64,000 nucleotides of DNA. It comes from Oscheius dolichura. Lineage: Eukaryota; Nematoda; Chromadorea; Rhabditida; Rhabditidae. The notes beneath the pieces were generated by a model. It did not search any database, was not told the DNA's origin, and saw nothing but the letters and a program-made list of their open reading frames with translations. The stretch lies in assembly GCA_932521035.1 (NCBI GenBank), contig OW051493.1, positions 2,294,001 to 2,358,000 of the forward strand. The letters run 5' to 3'. Positions 24,595 to 35,989 of this stretch are shown piece by piece. Positions within the stretch are counted from its first letter, which is position 1. Each line of letters begins with the position of its first letter. A program made the position numbers and the translations under genes.

Positions 24595-27322
24595 ATGGCT
24601 TCAACCCTGATCCTAGGAAGCGACAAATTGGCCCTAACTATGGCTAAAATCTGTAGGTTCTAGCCCCCTATTTTCATATCATTGCCAATTGAAGTGACTT
24701 CCGTCGGCGAGAGGGTCTGTCTCATTGGAGGAAACCACAGCGGCAAGGCCGTCTTGGAGAATATGCTACGCGAAGAAGTTGAGAAGGACATTCCCTTCCA
24801 ATTTGTGGATGACCTCCGCGTAGGTTTTTACTCGTCGCCTTACGAGATGGGGATTATGCAAAACATGTTTTGAGGGTAGGCGGGAGAGAAATCCGTGGTC
24901 TTTCTGTGCTATTTCACCATTAAAAGTGGAATAATTAACCTTGAAAACACTAGTAGTCAATTCGGAGGCGATTAAACGACACAGCGTGTGAACTGTGGTT
25001 CTGACAAACGACACAGAGTGTGAACTGTGGTTCTGACAAACGACACGGCGGGTGAACTGTGGCGTCACAAATGGGGCTTTTTGAACTGAATGACGGCGAA
25101 ATTTTTCTTCTCCCATTCATAGAAAAACATTTTTCCTTTTCAGCATCAGCAGAAAGCCCTCCAGCAGAGGATGGAACGTGTCCGTTTCTGTCAACGCTCT
25201 TCCGAAGCCGACAGTAATATTCGAGCTGTTCTGGCCACGGAGGACAATAGCCTGCAGATGATGAATTTCCACGGCTCAGCCCCTGTGGCTACTTTTGCTG
25301 CCGATGCTGAGTCGCCTAATCATGTGACTGTTCGCCTCTACCAGCCGATTGAGCAGACGAAAATGGCACAGGTGGGTCATAAAATGCCTTCCCTCTCCCC
25401 CTTTCTTCCCGCGCAGTTTGGGTGATTTGAAAGACCCGCCAAGAGGAGGGGACAGATGGCTGGCCGGCTGGCGGCGCGACAGGCAGATATCGGGTGGAGA
25501 AGACAACGAACACCCCCTCCCGTTAGGAGGCACAATGATGGATTGACTACATACAAAGGGAGACAGTTTATTGGATCAGGAACACTGGAAAGGACATGGG
25601 AACGGGGATGTTTTTCGTCTTTGTTCGTTGGGGGGTCAGGTGCGGCTGAGGCCAAATTGTTCCGGATTTCCCGTCTTTATATAGAAAAAGTATGACGTTT
25701 TTGATAAAAACGAACTTTGATCTTGGTTCGAAGGAGTTAGCCTTTGTTTCTTGAATATTACGGCAAAATTGCCCATAGAATAGTCAAATTGAGGCTGCTT
25801 CTGGAATCTCCTGTCTTTGATGATCGTCAAGACTTCTGCATTCTTGTGGAATCCTCGAGCTGTTTTGCACTCAAATGGGCAATTGATTTTCAAAGATCAA
25901 AGAGGGAAATTTGATCTTTTAGCTTCTAAAATACCAAAACGAGGCATTCGTCCCATTTACCTCGGGGAAATGGATATGATTTTGCTCTCCAATTTATAAT
26001 TTGGGCTATTCTTCACAACAGGCATGATATCATCCTTTCGCTTTATGATTACGGCCTTTAAAATGAACGAGGGTGGATCTATGAGATCATTCCCAATAGC
26101 AGTAGAATTCCTCTTGCATTCTCTTTTTTCCCCTTTTTAGGGGGAGAATATTCATCAAGACGCCGAAGAGAGGGCATCATCAGGACTCATGACTTGTAGG
26201 AGGGTAAGGCCCCACTGCCCCTGGATACATTTTACCTCTAACTCACATCGATTTTCATCGGTTTCGGTTGAGAATACTACCAGGGAGAATAATTGAGGAT
26301 AAGGCGAGCTTAACCTAGCTGAACACAGATTCTAGTCACATAACATTCGGAGTTGTGACCACGAATTGTGTTCAGAGAGGGGTCAGCTTCTCTCTTTTTT
26401 TGAGTGGGTGGGAAAGGAAGTGGCGGGGAGGGGATGGATGACTACTTCCCGGGGATGCAACACACTGTGATATCATAGAATTCGATAGAGATCGCAGTGG
26501 CTACAGCCACGGGCTCGTAGTGGCTGTCTTCTTTGGTTTTTTGAAGCGGGGTGGGAGAGGTAAGGGAGAGGGCAAGAAGCTACTCCTGCCGACAAGGAGC
26601 CGATAGCTTTATAGCGGACTGCCGCCGCCTCTATGTTGGCGGGAAAAATTGGCGCGAGAAATTTTAGAGAGAGACAGAGGAGATTGCAAAACGGGAGGAG
26701 AAAGGAGGCGGAGCCTGCCTGACCCCTGGCATGATGCCAGCCATTTGAACCGGCCTTGACCTGACCTTTCGGAGGGAGGACAAAGAAAGGAAGCCGTTGT
26801 TGAGAGAGAGGGGCAGAGGACAAATGTCACTGGAAATGGGAGAATCGGGCAGAGCGGCGGCATTATTTGAAGGGCGAGGGGCTCCGCATTGGAAGAGAAG
26901 AATGTGTATGCAATGTTCTACGTAGCTGAATTGTACACTTCCCAAGAGAAGAGAACTGTCTAAAGAAACGGCAGTCAGCCCATACCTACCGTTATCTTTT
27001 CTGCGCATCGTAATTATGGGTGTACTCTACCGCCTCCCTCTTCTCTTTGTCCTCTCGGTAACCTTGAAAAAATCAAAGCCTTTTTTCATTCTGCAAATTT
27101 GAAATTTTTCAGGTTTTGGTGAACCGAGACACCGATCCGTCTGCTCTCTTCAGTATCCGGAATCTTCTCCAGACGATGGGAATTGATGAAATCACGAGGG
27201 AACAGGCCGACACGGCTGATCGAATGCTCCACGACGCGGGCAAACCGTCCCTGGATGTGGTCATCAGAGCCATTCTTCCCTCTAGAGAGCCTGTTGACTT
27301 GACCAGCACTGTTATGCATTGA
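24595..27322 (+). CDS. Unrecognised 206-aa protein, four exons
   Basis: Exons 24595-24652, 24695-24819, 25144-25371 and 27113-27322 join in phase to 206 aa ending DLTSTVMH. The start follows TATTTCAG by 6 bases, consistent with trans-splicing. I do not recognise the family. Visible features are a hydrophobic N-terminus (MASTLILGSDKLALTMAKIL), a glycine-rich GGNHSGKA that resembles but does not fully match a Walker A motif (Ala in place of Ser/Thr), a Gln/Arg-rich helix (HQQKALQQRMERVRF) and a C-terminal segment rich in Asp/Leu. There is no signal peptide and no membrane span. Intron 2 holds three dispersed-repeat units and intron 3 is 1.74 kb. The exon 2 donor is the least certain boundary. 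Confidence 0.68.
24976..25063 (+). repeat. Dispersed 24-nt repeat, three direct units
   Basis: Three head-to-tail units with a 32-bp period start near 24976, 25008 and 25040. They differ mainly in the core: CACAGCGTGTG, CACAGAGTGTG and CACGGCGGGTG. They lie in intron 2 of the plus-strand gene. Confidence 0.87.
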
Positions 27323-27348
27323 AATTGATGTACATTTGTATATAAACA

Positions 27349-27812
27349 AGTTTTCTAGAAAAACTCACCCAATCTAGAAAATTCAATTTCTTTGATTTTG
27401 ATGATCCTTCATCTTATTTCTATTATTTTTCGATCGTGTTTTTAGCTTTTTTGATAATTTCAACTACTAACAATATCTAGAGATCACGGGGAATCCGATG
27501 CCGAAACTTTTATTTTATAAGGATGAATGCCAGAAAAGTATGACAAAAGTGATTTTTTTCAATTGAAAAAAATCCAACTTGCGATACATCTAGTAGGTTC
27601 TTATACGTCGCTGCTACTGTTCGATAGTAGATTTTATTTATATGTTATATTTTTCTTATTACTATTTATATGTTTCCGGGTCAGAAAAATGTGGGAAAGA
27701 AGATGTGCTATGTTATAAAGCTTGAGATGTAAGAAAACTAAAGACTTTCTTATAAAATGAGTTGTATATCATACTGTTGGTTTTGCTCTTTCAAATCAAT
27801 TCGTGTGATGTT
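27349..27812 (-). repeat. 460-bp inverted repeat, right copy
   Basis: This is the reverse-oriented match of 20990-21445. It begins 27 bases after the stop of the 206-aa gene and may contribute to its 3' UTR. Confidence 0.85.
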
Positions 27813-28154
27813 ATTTCTAATATTTTCGATGTTTATTATGCTAAACTGAGCCTAGGATTTCAGTTCTGCTTCGAATCATATGCCGAGTCTCATCGAACGG
27901 GAAAACAACCTGCCTATACTGTACAACAGAAGTGTCCTTCCCAGGCGTTTGAGATATTGGCTGAGTTCTAAATGTTATCTTCTTGGCCTATATCAATCAG
28001 ATGACTACCGTACTCCCATATGAAAATAACAGTGCCTCGGGCCGTCTAACATCTTGGTAATTTATGATATCGGATGTTTTAGATTAGGGGCTACTTTTTT
28101 AAACAGCTAACTAGTTTTCATCAATATATTTATTACCACACGGACAGAAGTTAT
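27813..28154. other. Spacer between right inverted repeat and M13 gene
   Basis: It contains the minus-strand AATAAA signal (near 28127) of the M13 gene. A plus-strand open stretch ending at 27971 has no splice or motif support. Confidence 0.4.
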
Positions 28155-30960
28155 TTACCATACTGCCACTTTCTTGACCGGATTCATCGGGCTCCCCGCT
28201 GGGCATTTGAACGCTTCGGCAAATTCTGGCTGATTTGAAACCACCACATTGGTTCTGGAAACAGCGATCCCTTGGTTTCTCGTTTTCTTTTTACCTAGCC
28301 CTGTTAGGTGAATGACTGTCCGTTATTATTAGCTCTCTGAAATGCTCAGGGGTGGCTTTCATACACCAGTTGTGCCCCCATCCAATGAAAAATAGCTGTT
28401 CACTTGTATAGTCAAAGCCAGGGATCTTCTTTTCTCTCCCATTCTTCTCCAAATATGTTTTATAGGCTCGGAACGCCTCCCTGATCCCTCCGTTGTCCGC
28501 AATGTTCTCATGTAGGGTGACTGCTCCATCCACTCGAATTCCAATCTCTTTCAGTTCATAGTTATTGTACTGTTCCATCATATCATTAGCTTTCTCTTCA
28601 AATTTACAATTTGAAGCATTTGTCCACCAGTCCCGGTAATTACCGATCTGTAGGATGTAGCAGATTACCGTCGTCTCTACAGGAAAATACCTCGTCATAT
28701 TTGCGGCCAATGCTGTCGAAGAGGTGAGTTATCTCATGTCCAATAACAGCTCCAATTCCGCCAAAATTCAAAGCTTTAGGGCCTTCGGGGTCGAAAAATG
28801 GCTCTTGTAGAATTCCGAGACCTATTACTGAAATAATTTCAAGTTCTGTAAAACATAGACCAATTACCAATTAAGTTGGCGGACGGGCCAGCCGTGACGC
28901 CGGCCGCGGGTAGAAATTCGTGCAAAATGGGTATATGCCTATCCACGGGTTTCAAATCATTCTCCCATGTTTTTATATCCCTCCACTTCTCGTGCTCCTG
29001 GATCATATTAATAAAAGACATATTCTCATCAATATTGAAGTCCCTGTACTGCTCATCCAGCTTTGCATCGTCCAACACTTCATCATTGTATCCCATGGAT
29101 ACAAGCATCTCCTTGAGCTTGAGAAGGGCGTTCCTTGTTGTCTCCGCGTCCAACCAGTCGGCTTCTTGAATAATTTGGGCGAAAGAGTCACGTAGATCTT
29201 CAACCATTTCTCTGGCTTTTTTGACTGTGTTCTGTAAACTTGTGAAATCCAGATAGGATACAATAAATCGAATATCCCGTTGAAAAACGACCATATATTT
29301 CACACTAACCACACTTCATTCGGCACAAAGAGTACGGTGGAAAAGTTCAACCTACAGCAGTGTATACTAACCTGACTAGTATGTTTTCGGAGATAGAGAG
29401 CAGAGTAGGCCTCTGTAAGTCTTCTTGCAGAAGTTTCCAAGCATTTCTTCCATTTTGGGATCGTCTTCTCTTTAGACCCTCCCATTATTTCTTCAAATTC
29501 TTGAACAACAACACCGTATTTCCCAGGTAAATGCTCCAGATAAGACTCCAGAACAGCCATCTGGTAAAAGTTCTTCCAGGTATTAGGAGAGGTTTCTTGA
29601 ACTAGTGTTGTTAACTTCTCTTCCAAATCAAGGAAAACCACGTTCACATCAAGGTTTTCGTCGGAGAGAAAAGCGTGTGCAAATTTGGGAGCCACGGTCT
29701 TTAGTAGTACGCGAAGATTGAGCCCAGTTTTACGTTCAACTCGATCAACCAGTCCGCTGAACGTTTCAACATTATGTCGCGCTTCCAGATCCCATACTTC
29801 TTCTGCTGAATGCTGAAATCGCAAGGTTAAAATCCAGTTTTCTTATTTCTTACTCCCATTATGGCCAAACGACGATAAAAAGTGAACAGCTCCTCGATCT
29901 CTATGTCTAGCTGTGGATTGGAAGGGAACTGGCCGTCTTCGGCAAGCATCTCCAAAATTTTCTTCGTCCTCTTTTTGTATGCTTGGATTATGTTTGCGTA
30001 AACTGTCTCATTGAGCCAATATTTCCTTCTAAGAGGCGCTCCATCCACTCCTTGAAACTAAAACCTTGATTGCTACGGATGTCTCTGTTGCTTACATGTA
30101 ATATTCTTCTCGAGGAATACTTTTTGAGTAATTGCATTTCCAATACAAAAATACCTGGCTTCATTCCCTTTTTGGAAAGTGATAAAAGGTAATCTGGCCA
30201 ACTGAAGGCTTCGCCAGCCACGGTAGTCCCATCGAGCATGGGAAACTCCCCCAGTGATTTTATCTTGTCTAGAGCAGCCTGTACAGACAGGTAACCGTTG
30301 TTCTTGTCATTCAAACAAGTGCTGTAGAATCCTTTCACTTTCTCGATGGCTTTGAAAGAACTGCGTTCCGACGATCGGAATAATTCTGAAGCGAAAGATT
30401 GAGAAATTAGACAGGGAGAAGCTATATTACTGTCCATCCGATTGTCTATTTCTTCATTGATTCTCTCCAAAGGAGTAATACTGCCACTGCTAAGAATCTC
30501 CATTTCAGCGATAGCCTTCCCGCAGGCATATTCATAGAAGTCTTCGCAAGGATTGACCTGAAACCCCGAGTCTTTCAGGTCGAGGGCAAAGCTACAAACA
30601 CTGAGATTCATCATGGATTGCAGTCGGAGAGCAGCTCGGAGGAATCCTTGACTGTAGCTCGTCTCGTTGCAATTCCCCTTCTCCCAGTCAGAACCACTTC
30701 TACGAATTCGGCTAGTCTGACTGAACACAGCACCAGTGAGATGAAGAGTCACATCATATTTAACAGGTTTGGAGAGAGATATGCCAAAAAGAGTGGCTAA
30801 AATGACAAGAGCCAAGAGCAGTGAGCCGACAATTCCATAAAGGACCCAGAATCGGTTGACCTTTTTCTTGGGAACCGTTGCTCGAGGATGAGAAGACTGT
30901 ACTGTAACTTTGAGAAAAACCACGAGTACAACCTACAGTCTCCCTAGGTGAACCGTCCAT
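28155..30960 (-). CDS. M13 zinc metallopeptidase, neprilysin-like (copy A)
   Basis: Type II membrane ectopeptidase that cleaves small extracellular peptides. Exons: 30960-30937, 30896-30431, 30385-30096, 30057-29854, 29812-29372, 29231-28868, 28827-28691, 28647-28295, 28254-28155; 792 aa in one frame. A short cytoplasmic N-terminus is followed by one membrane segment, [20 protein letters not shown]. The M13 N-domain starts at [12 protein letters not shown]. Zinc site HEITH is in exon 7, the third ligand Glu and its helper Asp in ENIADNGG (exon 8), and the catalytic-region His in DSHSP. The C-terminus is [10 protein letters not shown]: the CxVW cysteine usual in M13 is replaced by Val. A possible small extra exon at 29.3 kb was left out for lack of a phase-compatible frame. 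A tandem paralogue lies 335 bp upstream. Confidence 0.9.
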
Positions 30961-31294
30961 TGTGCCGATCTTGAGACGGTGTCAGAAATGGTACGAGCAG
31001 ACGCGATATAATAAAGAAAAAGATGAACAGCTTCAAAGGGCCATTGTTAGGAATTCGTGATAAATGAAACATGGACAAAGAGGACGTCTCTCAAATAGTG
31101 AATAGCAGAAAAACCAGCACAGTTCTGTTTCGCATTGAAGAGCAAAATTCTTAGAAAGGGGACAGAAGAGGCCTCTCTTGTTCAGGCGGAATTTGCATTA
31201 TCTGTCCGAGACGACATCGGGCGACACCCACCAGTGTCGGTTCCACCTAGAGTTCAGTATCCGTAAAGCTATTCTTTATTAGAGAACGTGATCA
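30961..31294. other. Spacer between tandem M13 genes
   Basis: Only 334 bp separate the two genes. The AATAAA signal of copy B (minus; TTTATT near 31274) and presumably the promoter of copy A are here. There is no spliced-leader-like acceptor next to the copy A start. Confidence 0.5.
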
Positions 31295-34200
31295 CTACCA
31301 TACTACGACTTTCTTGACAGGGTTCATTGGACTTCCTGCTGGACAATTGAACGCTTCAGCAAAGTCTGGTTGATTCGAAAGTACCACATTGACTCTGGAA
31401 AAGTTCTTTTCCCTTCTTTGCTCGTCGTCTTCTTTACCTAGCTCGATTAGGTGAATGGGTACCCCAAATTGAAGCAGCTAAGCTTTCAGGCGTCTCTTTC
31501 GAGTTCCAAACTTGACCCCAACCAATATAGAAGAGCTGCTCATTCGTGTAATCGAAGCCAGGGATCGGCGTCTCTCTTCCATTTTTGGCCAAATACGCTT
31601 TATAAGCCCGGAAAGCCTCTTTTATCCCTCCATTGTCAGAAATGTTCTCCTCCAGAGTCCTCTTTCCGTCCATTCGCTTTCCAATCTCTTTCAGTTCAAA
31701 GTTGTCGTACTGTTCCTCCATAACTTTGGCCCTTTCGTTGAAGGCTTTATCTGATGAATTCGTCCACCAATTACGGCTATTTCCGAGCTGGTTAAAATAG
31801 CAGAACCTAATGGTAGTTGTAATACCTCATCATAATGTCGCTCATTGCTGTCGAAACCGTGGGTTAGCTCGTGCCCAATAACAGCTCCAATTCCACCATA
31901 GTTCAGAGATTTAGGACCTTCGTTGTCATAAAACAAGTCCTGTATAATGGCTGCCGGAATAGCTGAAATATAAAGCCTTCATACAGCTCAACCACACTGA
32001 CTAATAGAATTAACAAATGAGGAGTAAAAGGCGTTGACCTCAGCTGCTGTTTTCGCAAACTCTTGTCTATCAAAAGGTTTCAAGAAGCCCTTCCATTCCT
32101 CCATCTCCGCCCATCGTTTACATTCCTCATTCACTTTTATAAAGGGCATTCCTTGACTAATATTCAAGTCTTTGTATTTGTCATCTAGTTGGACATCGTC
32201 AAAAGCATTGTCCTGATATCCTATATTTGTAACGATGTTCTTGAGTTTGACAAGGGCATTCTCTTTAGTCTCCGCATCCAACCAGTCCGTTTCTTGAATA
32301 ATTTGAGAGAAAGACTCGCGTATATTTTCCGTCATTTCTCTTATTTCCCTTATGGCATCCTGACAATCATTAGGCTCGTTGACAAGCAAGTTTATACCCA
32401 CCTTCTTCCAATACTTTCGCACATAGAGGGCACCAAAGGCATCACCGAGTTCCAGTCCAGGTTCCTGTCGGCTGAATAATTTCAAGCATTCCTCCCATTT
32501 TGAAAATTCTTCGCCAGCTTCATCCATCATTTGATTAAATTCTTGATTAACCGCGATATATTTTTCAGGGAAGCGTTTGATATAAGACTCCAGGATATTC
32601 CATTGATAGAAGTTCTTCCAAGTATTGGGAGAAGTCTCTTGAATTAGGCTAGCCAGCTGGCCTTCGAAATGGGGAGAATAAACCTCCACAGCCAGGCTGC
32701 CATCTGACAAGAACTGAGTAAGAACAGGAGCCAGTGTTTTGAGCAATAGCCGAAGATTGAGTCCTGTTTTACTTTCAAATCGACGAACCAGGCTGCCGAA
32801 CTTCTCCTCGGTGCTCGTTTTGTACTCCACCAGTTCTTTTTCTTTTGTCGATGGCTCACCCCAAAGGCCCTGTAAACCTCTTTCAAGAGTAGATGTTCTT
32901 ATTTTAGCCAGGCGACGGTAAAAGGTGAATAGATCGTCGAGTTCCTCGCCCAGCTGTGGATTGAGAGGCAATTTGGCATCTTCAGCAAGCAGTCCCAAAA
33001 TTTTCATGACCTTCTTTTTGTAGGCCTGGGTCAGATTTCCAAAAAGAGTCTCGTTGAGCCAATAGTGGCTTTCGAGCGGTATTCCCTCCGCTTCTCCACT
33101 GAACTGAAATTTTTGTATTTTCTGAGAATCACGCCCGGCGCGAAGCCAAGCCCTTTTTTTGATTTTGATGGCATAACTTTTTTCAGTTAAGAGATATAAG
33201 AAATCTGACTTCGCTATCGTTTTCCTCGTAGTTGATTACCCGTAGTGACCAATTTTCATGAAATTTGCCCATAAAATAGATGAGCTACGACTACAAACGT
33301 GTTTTGAAAGTGGCGCCGTCCGCCGTCTGCGTCCGCTCGCTGTGGCGCTTTCCGCTGTGGCTTTTTTTTCCAAAACTTTTTGTTCCCGTTCAAAAACTTT
33401 TAAAAAACAGGTATATGTACAGTTTTTTACGCTTTTTTCGGTCTTTTACCCCTTGGTACCAATTTTCATGAAAGTTGGCTGAAAAATCCAAAAGCCACAA
33501 CATCAAACAGGTGCGGGGCGCACTCGCTGCGGCGCTTTCGCTGTATGTTTTCTTCTAAAACTTCGTGTGTCCATCCGAAAACTAATGCAAAACAGCTATA
33601 TATACAGTTTTTTACATAGATTCCGAATATGTAATAAAAAACTTGGGTAGATGGGTTGGTTGTTGAGGTATAAAACATATTATTTGATCGTCACCTACGT
33701 GGTTCTTTACGGGTAAACACTTTTGAAAATCCGACACAACTGTCTTATTTGTCACGGGGTTTTAGTCCTTGGTGCCTGTTTTTATGAAAATTGTCTGAAA
33801 AATGGAAGAGCCACAACATCAAACAGACGTGGGGCATTCTCGCTGTGGCTTATTTTGATTCTTCAAAGAGCGCAATGTTTTTTTTTGCCAATTATGTGAA
33901 ATCTACCAAAGGACAACCGAAAACTGGGAAAACTACGGGCTATCTTTTGGCGCAGGCTTTAGGCTTTATGATATTCTACCGAATATCAACAAAAAGGGAA
34001 CAATCCGTTTGTTAAAAAGAGATGAATCTCAATAAAAAGAGTGATTTGGAAGACTGTACAAAAAGGGAACAATAGGGAAGAACCCCAAGGACGCAACAAA
34101 AAGGGAACAATACTCGTTGAGGAAAAATATAACCAAATCACGGCTATCTTTTCAGATATTTCCCATGAATTTTCGGCAATGAATTATGTTCAGCCGTGGA

Positions 34201-35749
34201 AGATAAGATTTCTGGAAAGAAATGAAGGTATTACCTCTGGGAACGGTTATTTCCATGACACAAGATACTAACAAAGTGGACATAGGCGGGGGGTCGAGGG
34301 GAAACTGGGGAAAAGTAGAATGCGATGTAGATGTAAGGATTTCAAACCATCTTCTTCCCATGAATAAGAGCATACTGATATGACGGGACCTGGGCGGGGG
34401 GTCGCGGGGGGCTGATTTATAATAAAAAGGAAAAATCAAAGTAGAACACTGAAAGTTGCCGATCCGAAAAGATAGCCGTGATTTGGTTATATTTTTCCTC
34501 AACGAGTATTGTTCCCTTTTTGTTGCGTCCTTGGGGTTCTTCCCTATTGTTTCCTTTTTGTACAGTCTCCCAAATCATTCTTTTTATTGAGATTCATCTC
34601 TTTTTAACAAACAGATATTCCTATTACTTACAGTCAATATTTTTCTTGAACGGTTTGTATCATCCTCACTGGTACCTATATCAAAGATTAGAGGCTTCTG
34701 CCCCTTCTTGGCTAGGGAGATAATGTATTCCGGCCAGCTGAAGTTGTTGACAGTCTCTCCTTGGAGCAGAGGGAATTCCCCAAGTGATTTGACCTTCTCT
34801 AGAGCAAATTGTAGAACCAGAGTAGTGTTCTCCTTTTCATTTGAACAGGATCTGTAGAATACCTTCACCTTTTCAATGGCTTTGGAAGAACTGGGCTCCG
34901 GTGACCGGAGTAGTCCTGAACAGACAATTTGGAATTAGGACAGAAGAAAGATCTCTTACTGTCCATCTGCTGGCTGGTTTTTTCAGTAAGCCTTTCAATA
35001 ACTCCATATTTACTCCTATGGACAGGGATCTCTGTTTCGGCAATGGCCTTTCCATTGGCATATTCATAGAAATCGTCGCAAGGGTCGACCTGAATATTTA
35101 AAGGGACTGTCAGGGACCTATGAGGGTTACTGTATAGTGCACGCAAAAGACAAAAATGACAAATAGTGAAATTAGCACCTTTGAAAAAAACTAAAAGCAC
35201 CATCGGAATCAGGGTAAAAAACTGTGTCGAATGACCCTGGTTTGACCGGACTTTCCGTTTTCTATAAAGCGTATTTTCGCAAAATGCGAAGTGGTCGTTC
35301 ACGTCGCTGCGGGACCCGTGAACGCTATTATAGGTCCCTGACAGTCTCTTTAATGTATCAAAAAAAGAAAACTAACACTGGCGTTCACCATGGAGTGAAG
35401 TCGAAGCGCAGCTCGGAGATATCCAGGACTGTAGACTGGCTCGGTTCTGTTTTCGGAAGGTCTAGGAGGAGAATGGGGAGAAGGCGGAGGAGGAGGAGAA
35501 GGAGCCCTGGAGAAGGTTACTTCACGATCGACGGTTAACTCACGGGTTGACGGTGATTGGTGGGGGAATCACATCAATTTTAGTAGGTTGAAGAAGGGAG
35601 ATACCAAAGAGGATAGCCAAAATGACAAGAGCCAAGAGCAACGAGCCAATAATTCCATAGAGAACCCAAAAAGCACCGCCCTTCTTCTTGGGAACTGTTA
35701 GCGGGAGATGAGAAGTATCCCTGAGCTGTGGAGGAGAACCGTTCTCCAT
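31295..35749 (-). CDS. M13 zinc metallopeptidase, neprilysin-like (copy B)
   Basis: Paralogue of the neighbouring gene. Exons: 35749-35544, 35506-35377, 35089-34960, 34915-34632, 33103-32002, 31962-31826, 31787-31438, 31394-31295; 812 aa, all phases consistent. The membrane segment is [21 protein letters not shown] Pro-rich stretch ([14 protein letters not shown]) follows it, then [12 protein letters not shown]. The zinc motif is HELTH, followed by ENISDNGG and GTHSP; the end is [10 protein letters not shown], again without the C-terminal cysteine. One 1,102-bp exon replaces separate exons of copy A, so intron positions differ. Intron 4 (1.5 kb) holds a foldback element and diverged repeats. 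Intron 2 is a TTAA-flanked MITE-like insertion plus little else. Confidence 0.9.
33240..33850. repeat. Three diverged copies of a 210-320-bp unit
   Basis: Copies begin near 33250, 33460 and 33775. They share CCAATTTTCATGAAA, GCCACAACATCAAACAG and CTCGCTGTGGC-like blocks separated by T-rich stretches. They lie in intron 4 of M13 copy B and have no coding capacity. Confidence 0.65.
34008..34612. mobile_element. Foldback element in M13 copy B intron 4
   Basis: Arms 34008-34153 and 34466-34612 (about 146 bp) are near-perfect inverted copies containing CAAAAAGGGAACAATA twice per arm. The centre has two G-rich motifs (GGCGGGGGGTCG) near 34288 and 34395. The right arm ends about 20 bp from the exon 4 donor. 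Confidence 0.87.
35098..35353. mobile_element. MITE-like element with TTAA ends
   Basis: TTAA at 35098-35101 and 35350-35353 flank inverted termini AGGGACTGTCAGGGACCTA and TAGGTCCCTGACAGTCTCT. An internal hairpin (CGTTCACG with CGTGAACG) is present. At about 250 bp with no ORF it looks like a non-autonomous element. A TTAA duplication is typical of piggyBac-type transposition. It makes up most of the intron between exons 2 and 3 of M13 copy B. Confidence 0.85.
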
Positions 35750-35989
35750 GGCGCTTGAGTTGTCAACTGCCAAGGGGGCACAATGTTTGAACAAATCACA
35801 AAGAATGTAAAGGTATAGAAAAGTATTAATATTCGCGAAAATTGAACGAAATGGCCCCCTTTCAAAAACTTGTCCTATATTGGCCCTTTCATCTGGTTCT
35901 TCTCCCATTTTGTAGCCATTGCACCTTGAAAACTGGGCTATAACACAAAAAAGTAGATAGAATGAACAGTATAATTTTATTCTAAAGTG

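Noticed and set aside
24442-24663. 73-aa plus-strand ORF with a hydrophobic stretch
   Set aside because: It overlaps the first exon of the 206-aa gene but reads through a strong TTTCAG acceptor just before that gene's ATG, so its upstream part is probably untranslated.
29300-29371. Extra small exon in M13 copy A
   Set aside because: The in-phase frame from the neighbouring donor meets a stop, and the open frame would need a different phase than the flanking exons provide. Direct joining keeps phase.
33258-34271. Plus-strand ORFs inside the M13 copy B intron
   Set aside because: They coincide with diverged repeats and foldback arms, overlap each other in several frames and show no conserved motif.
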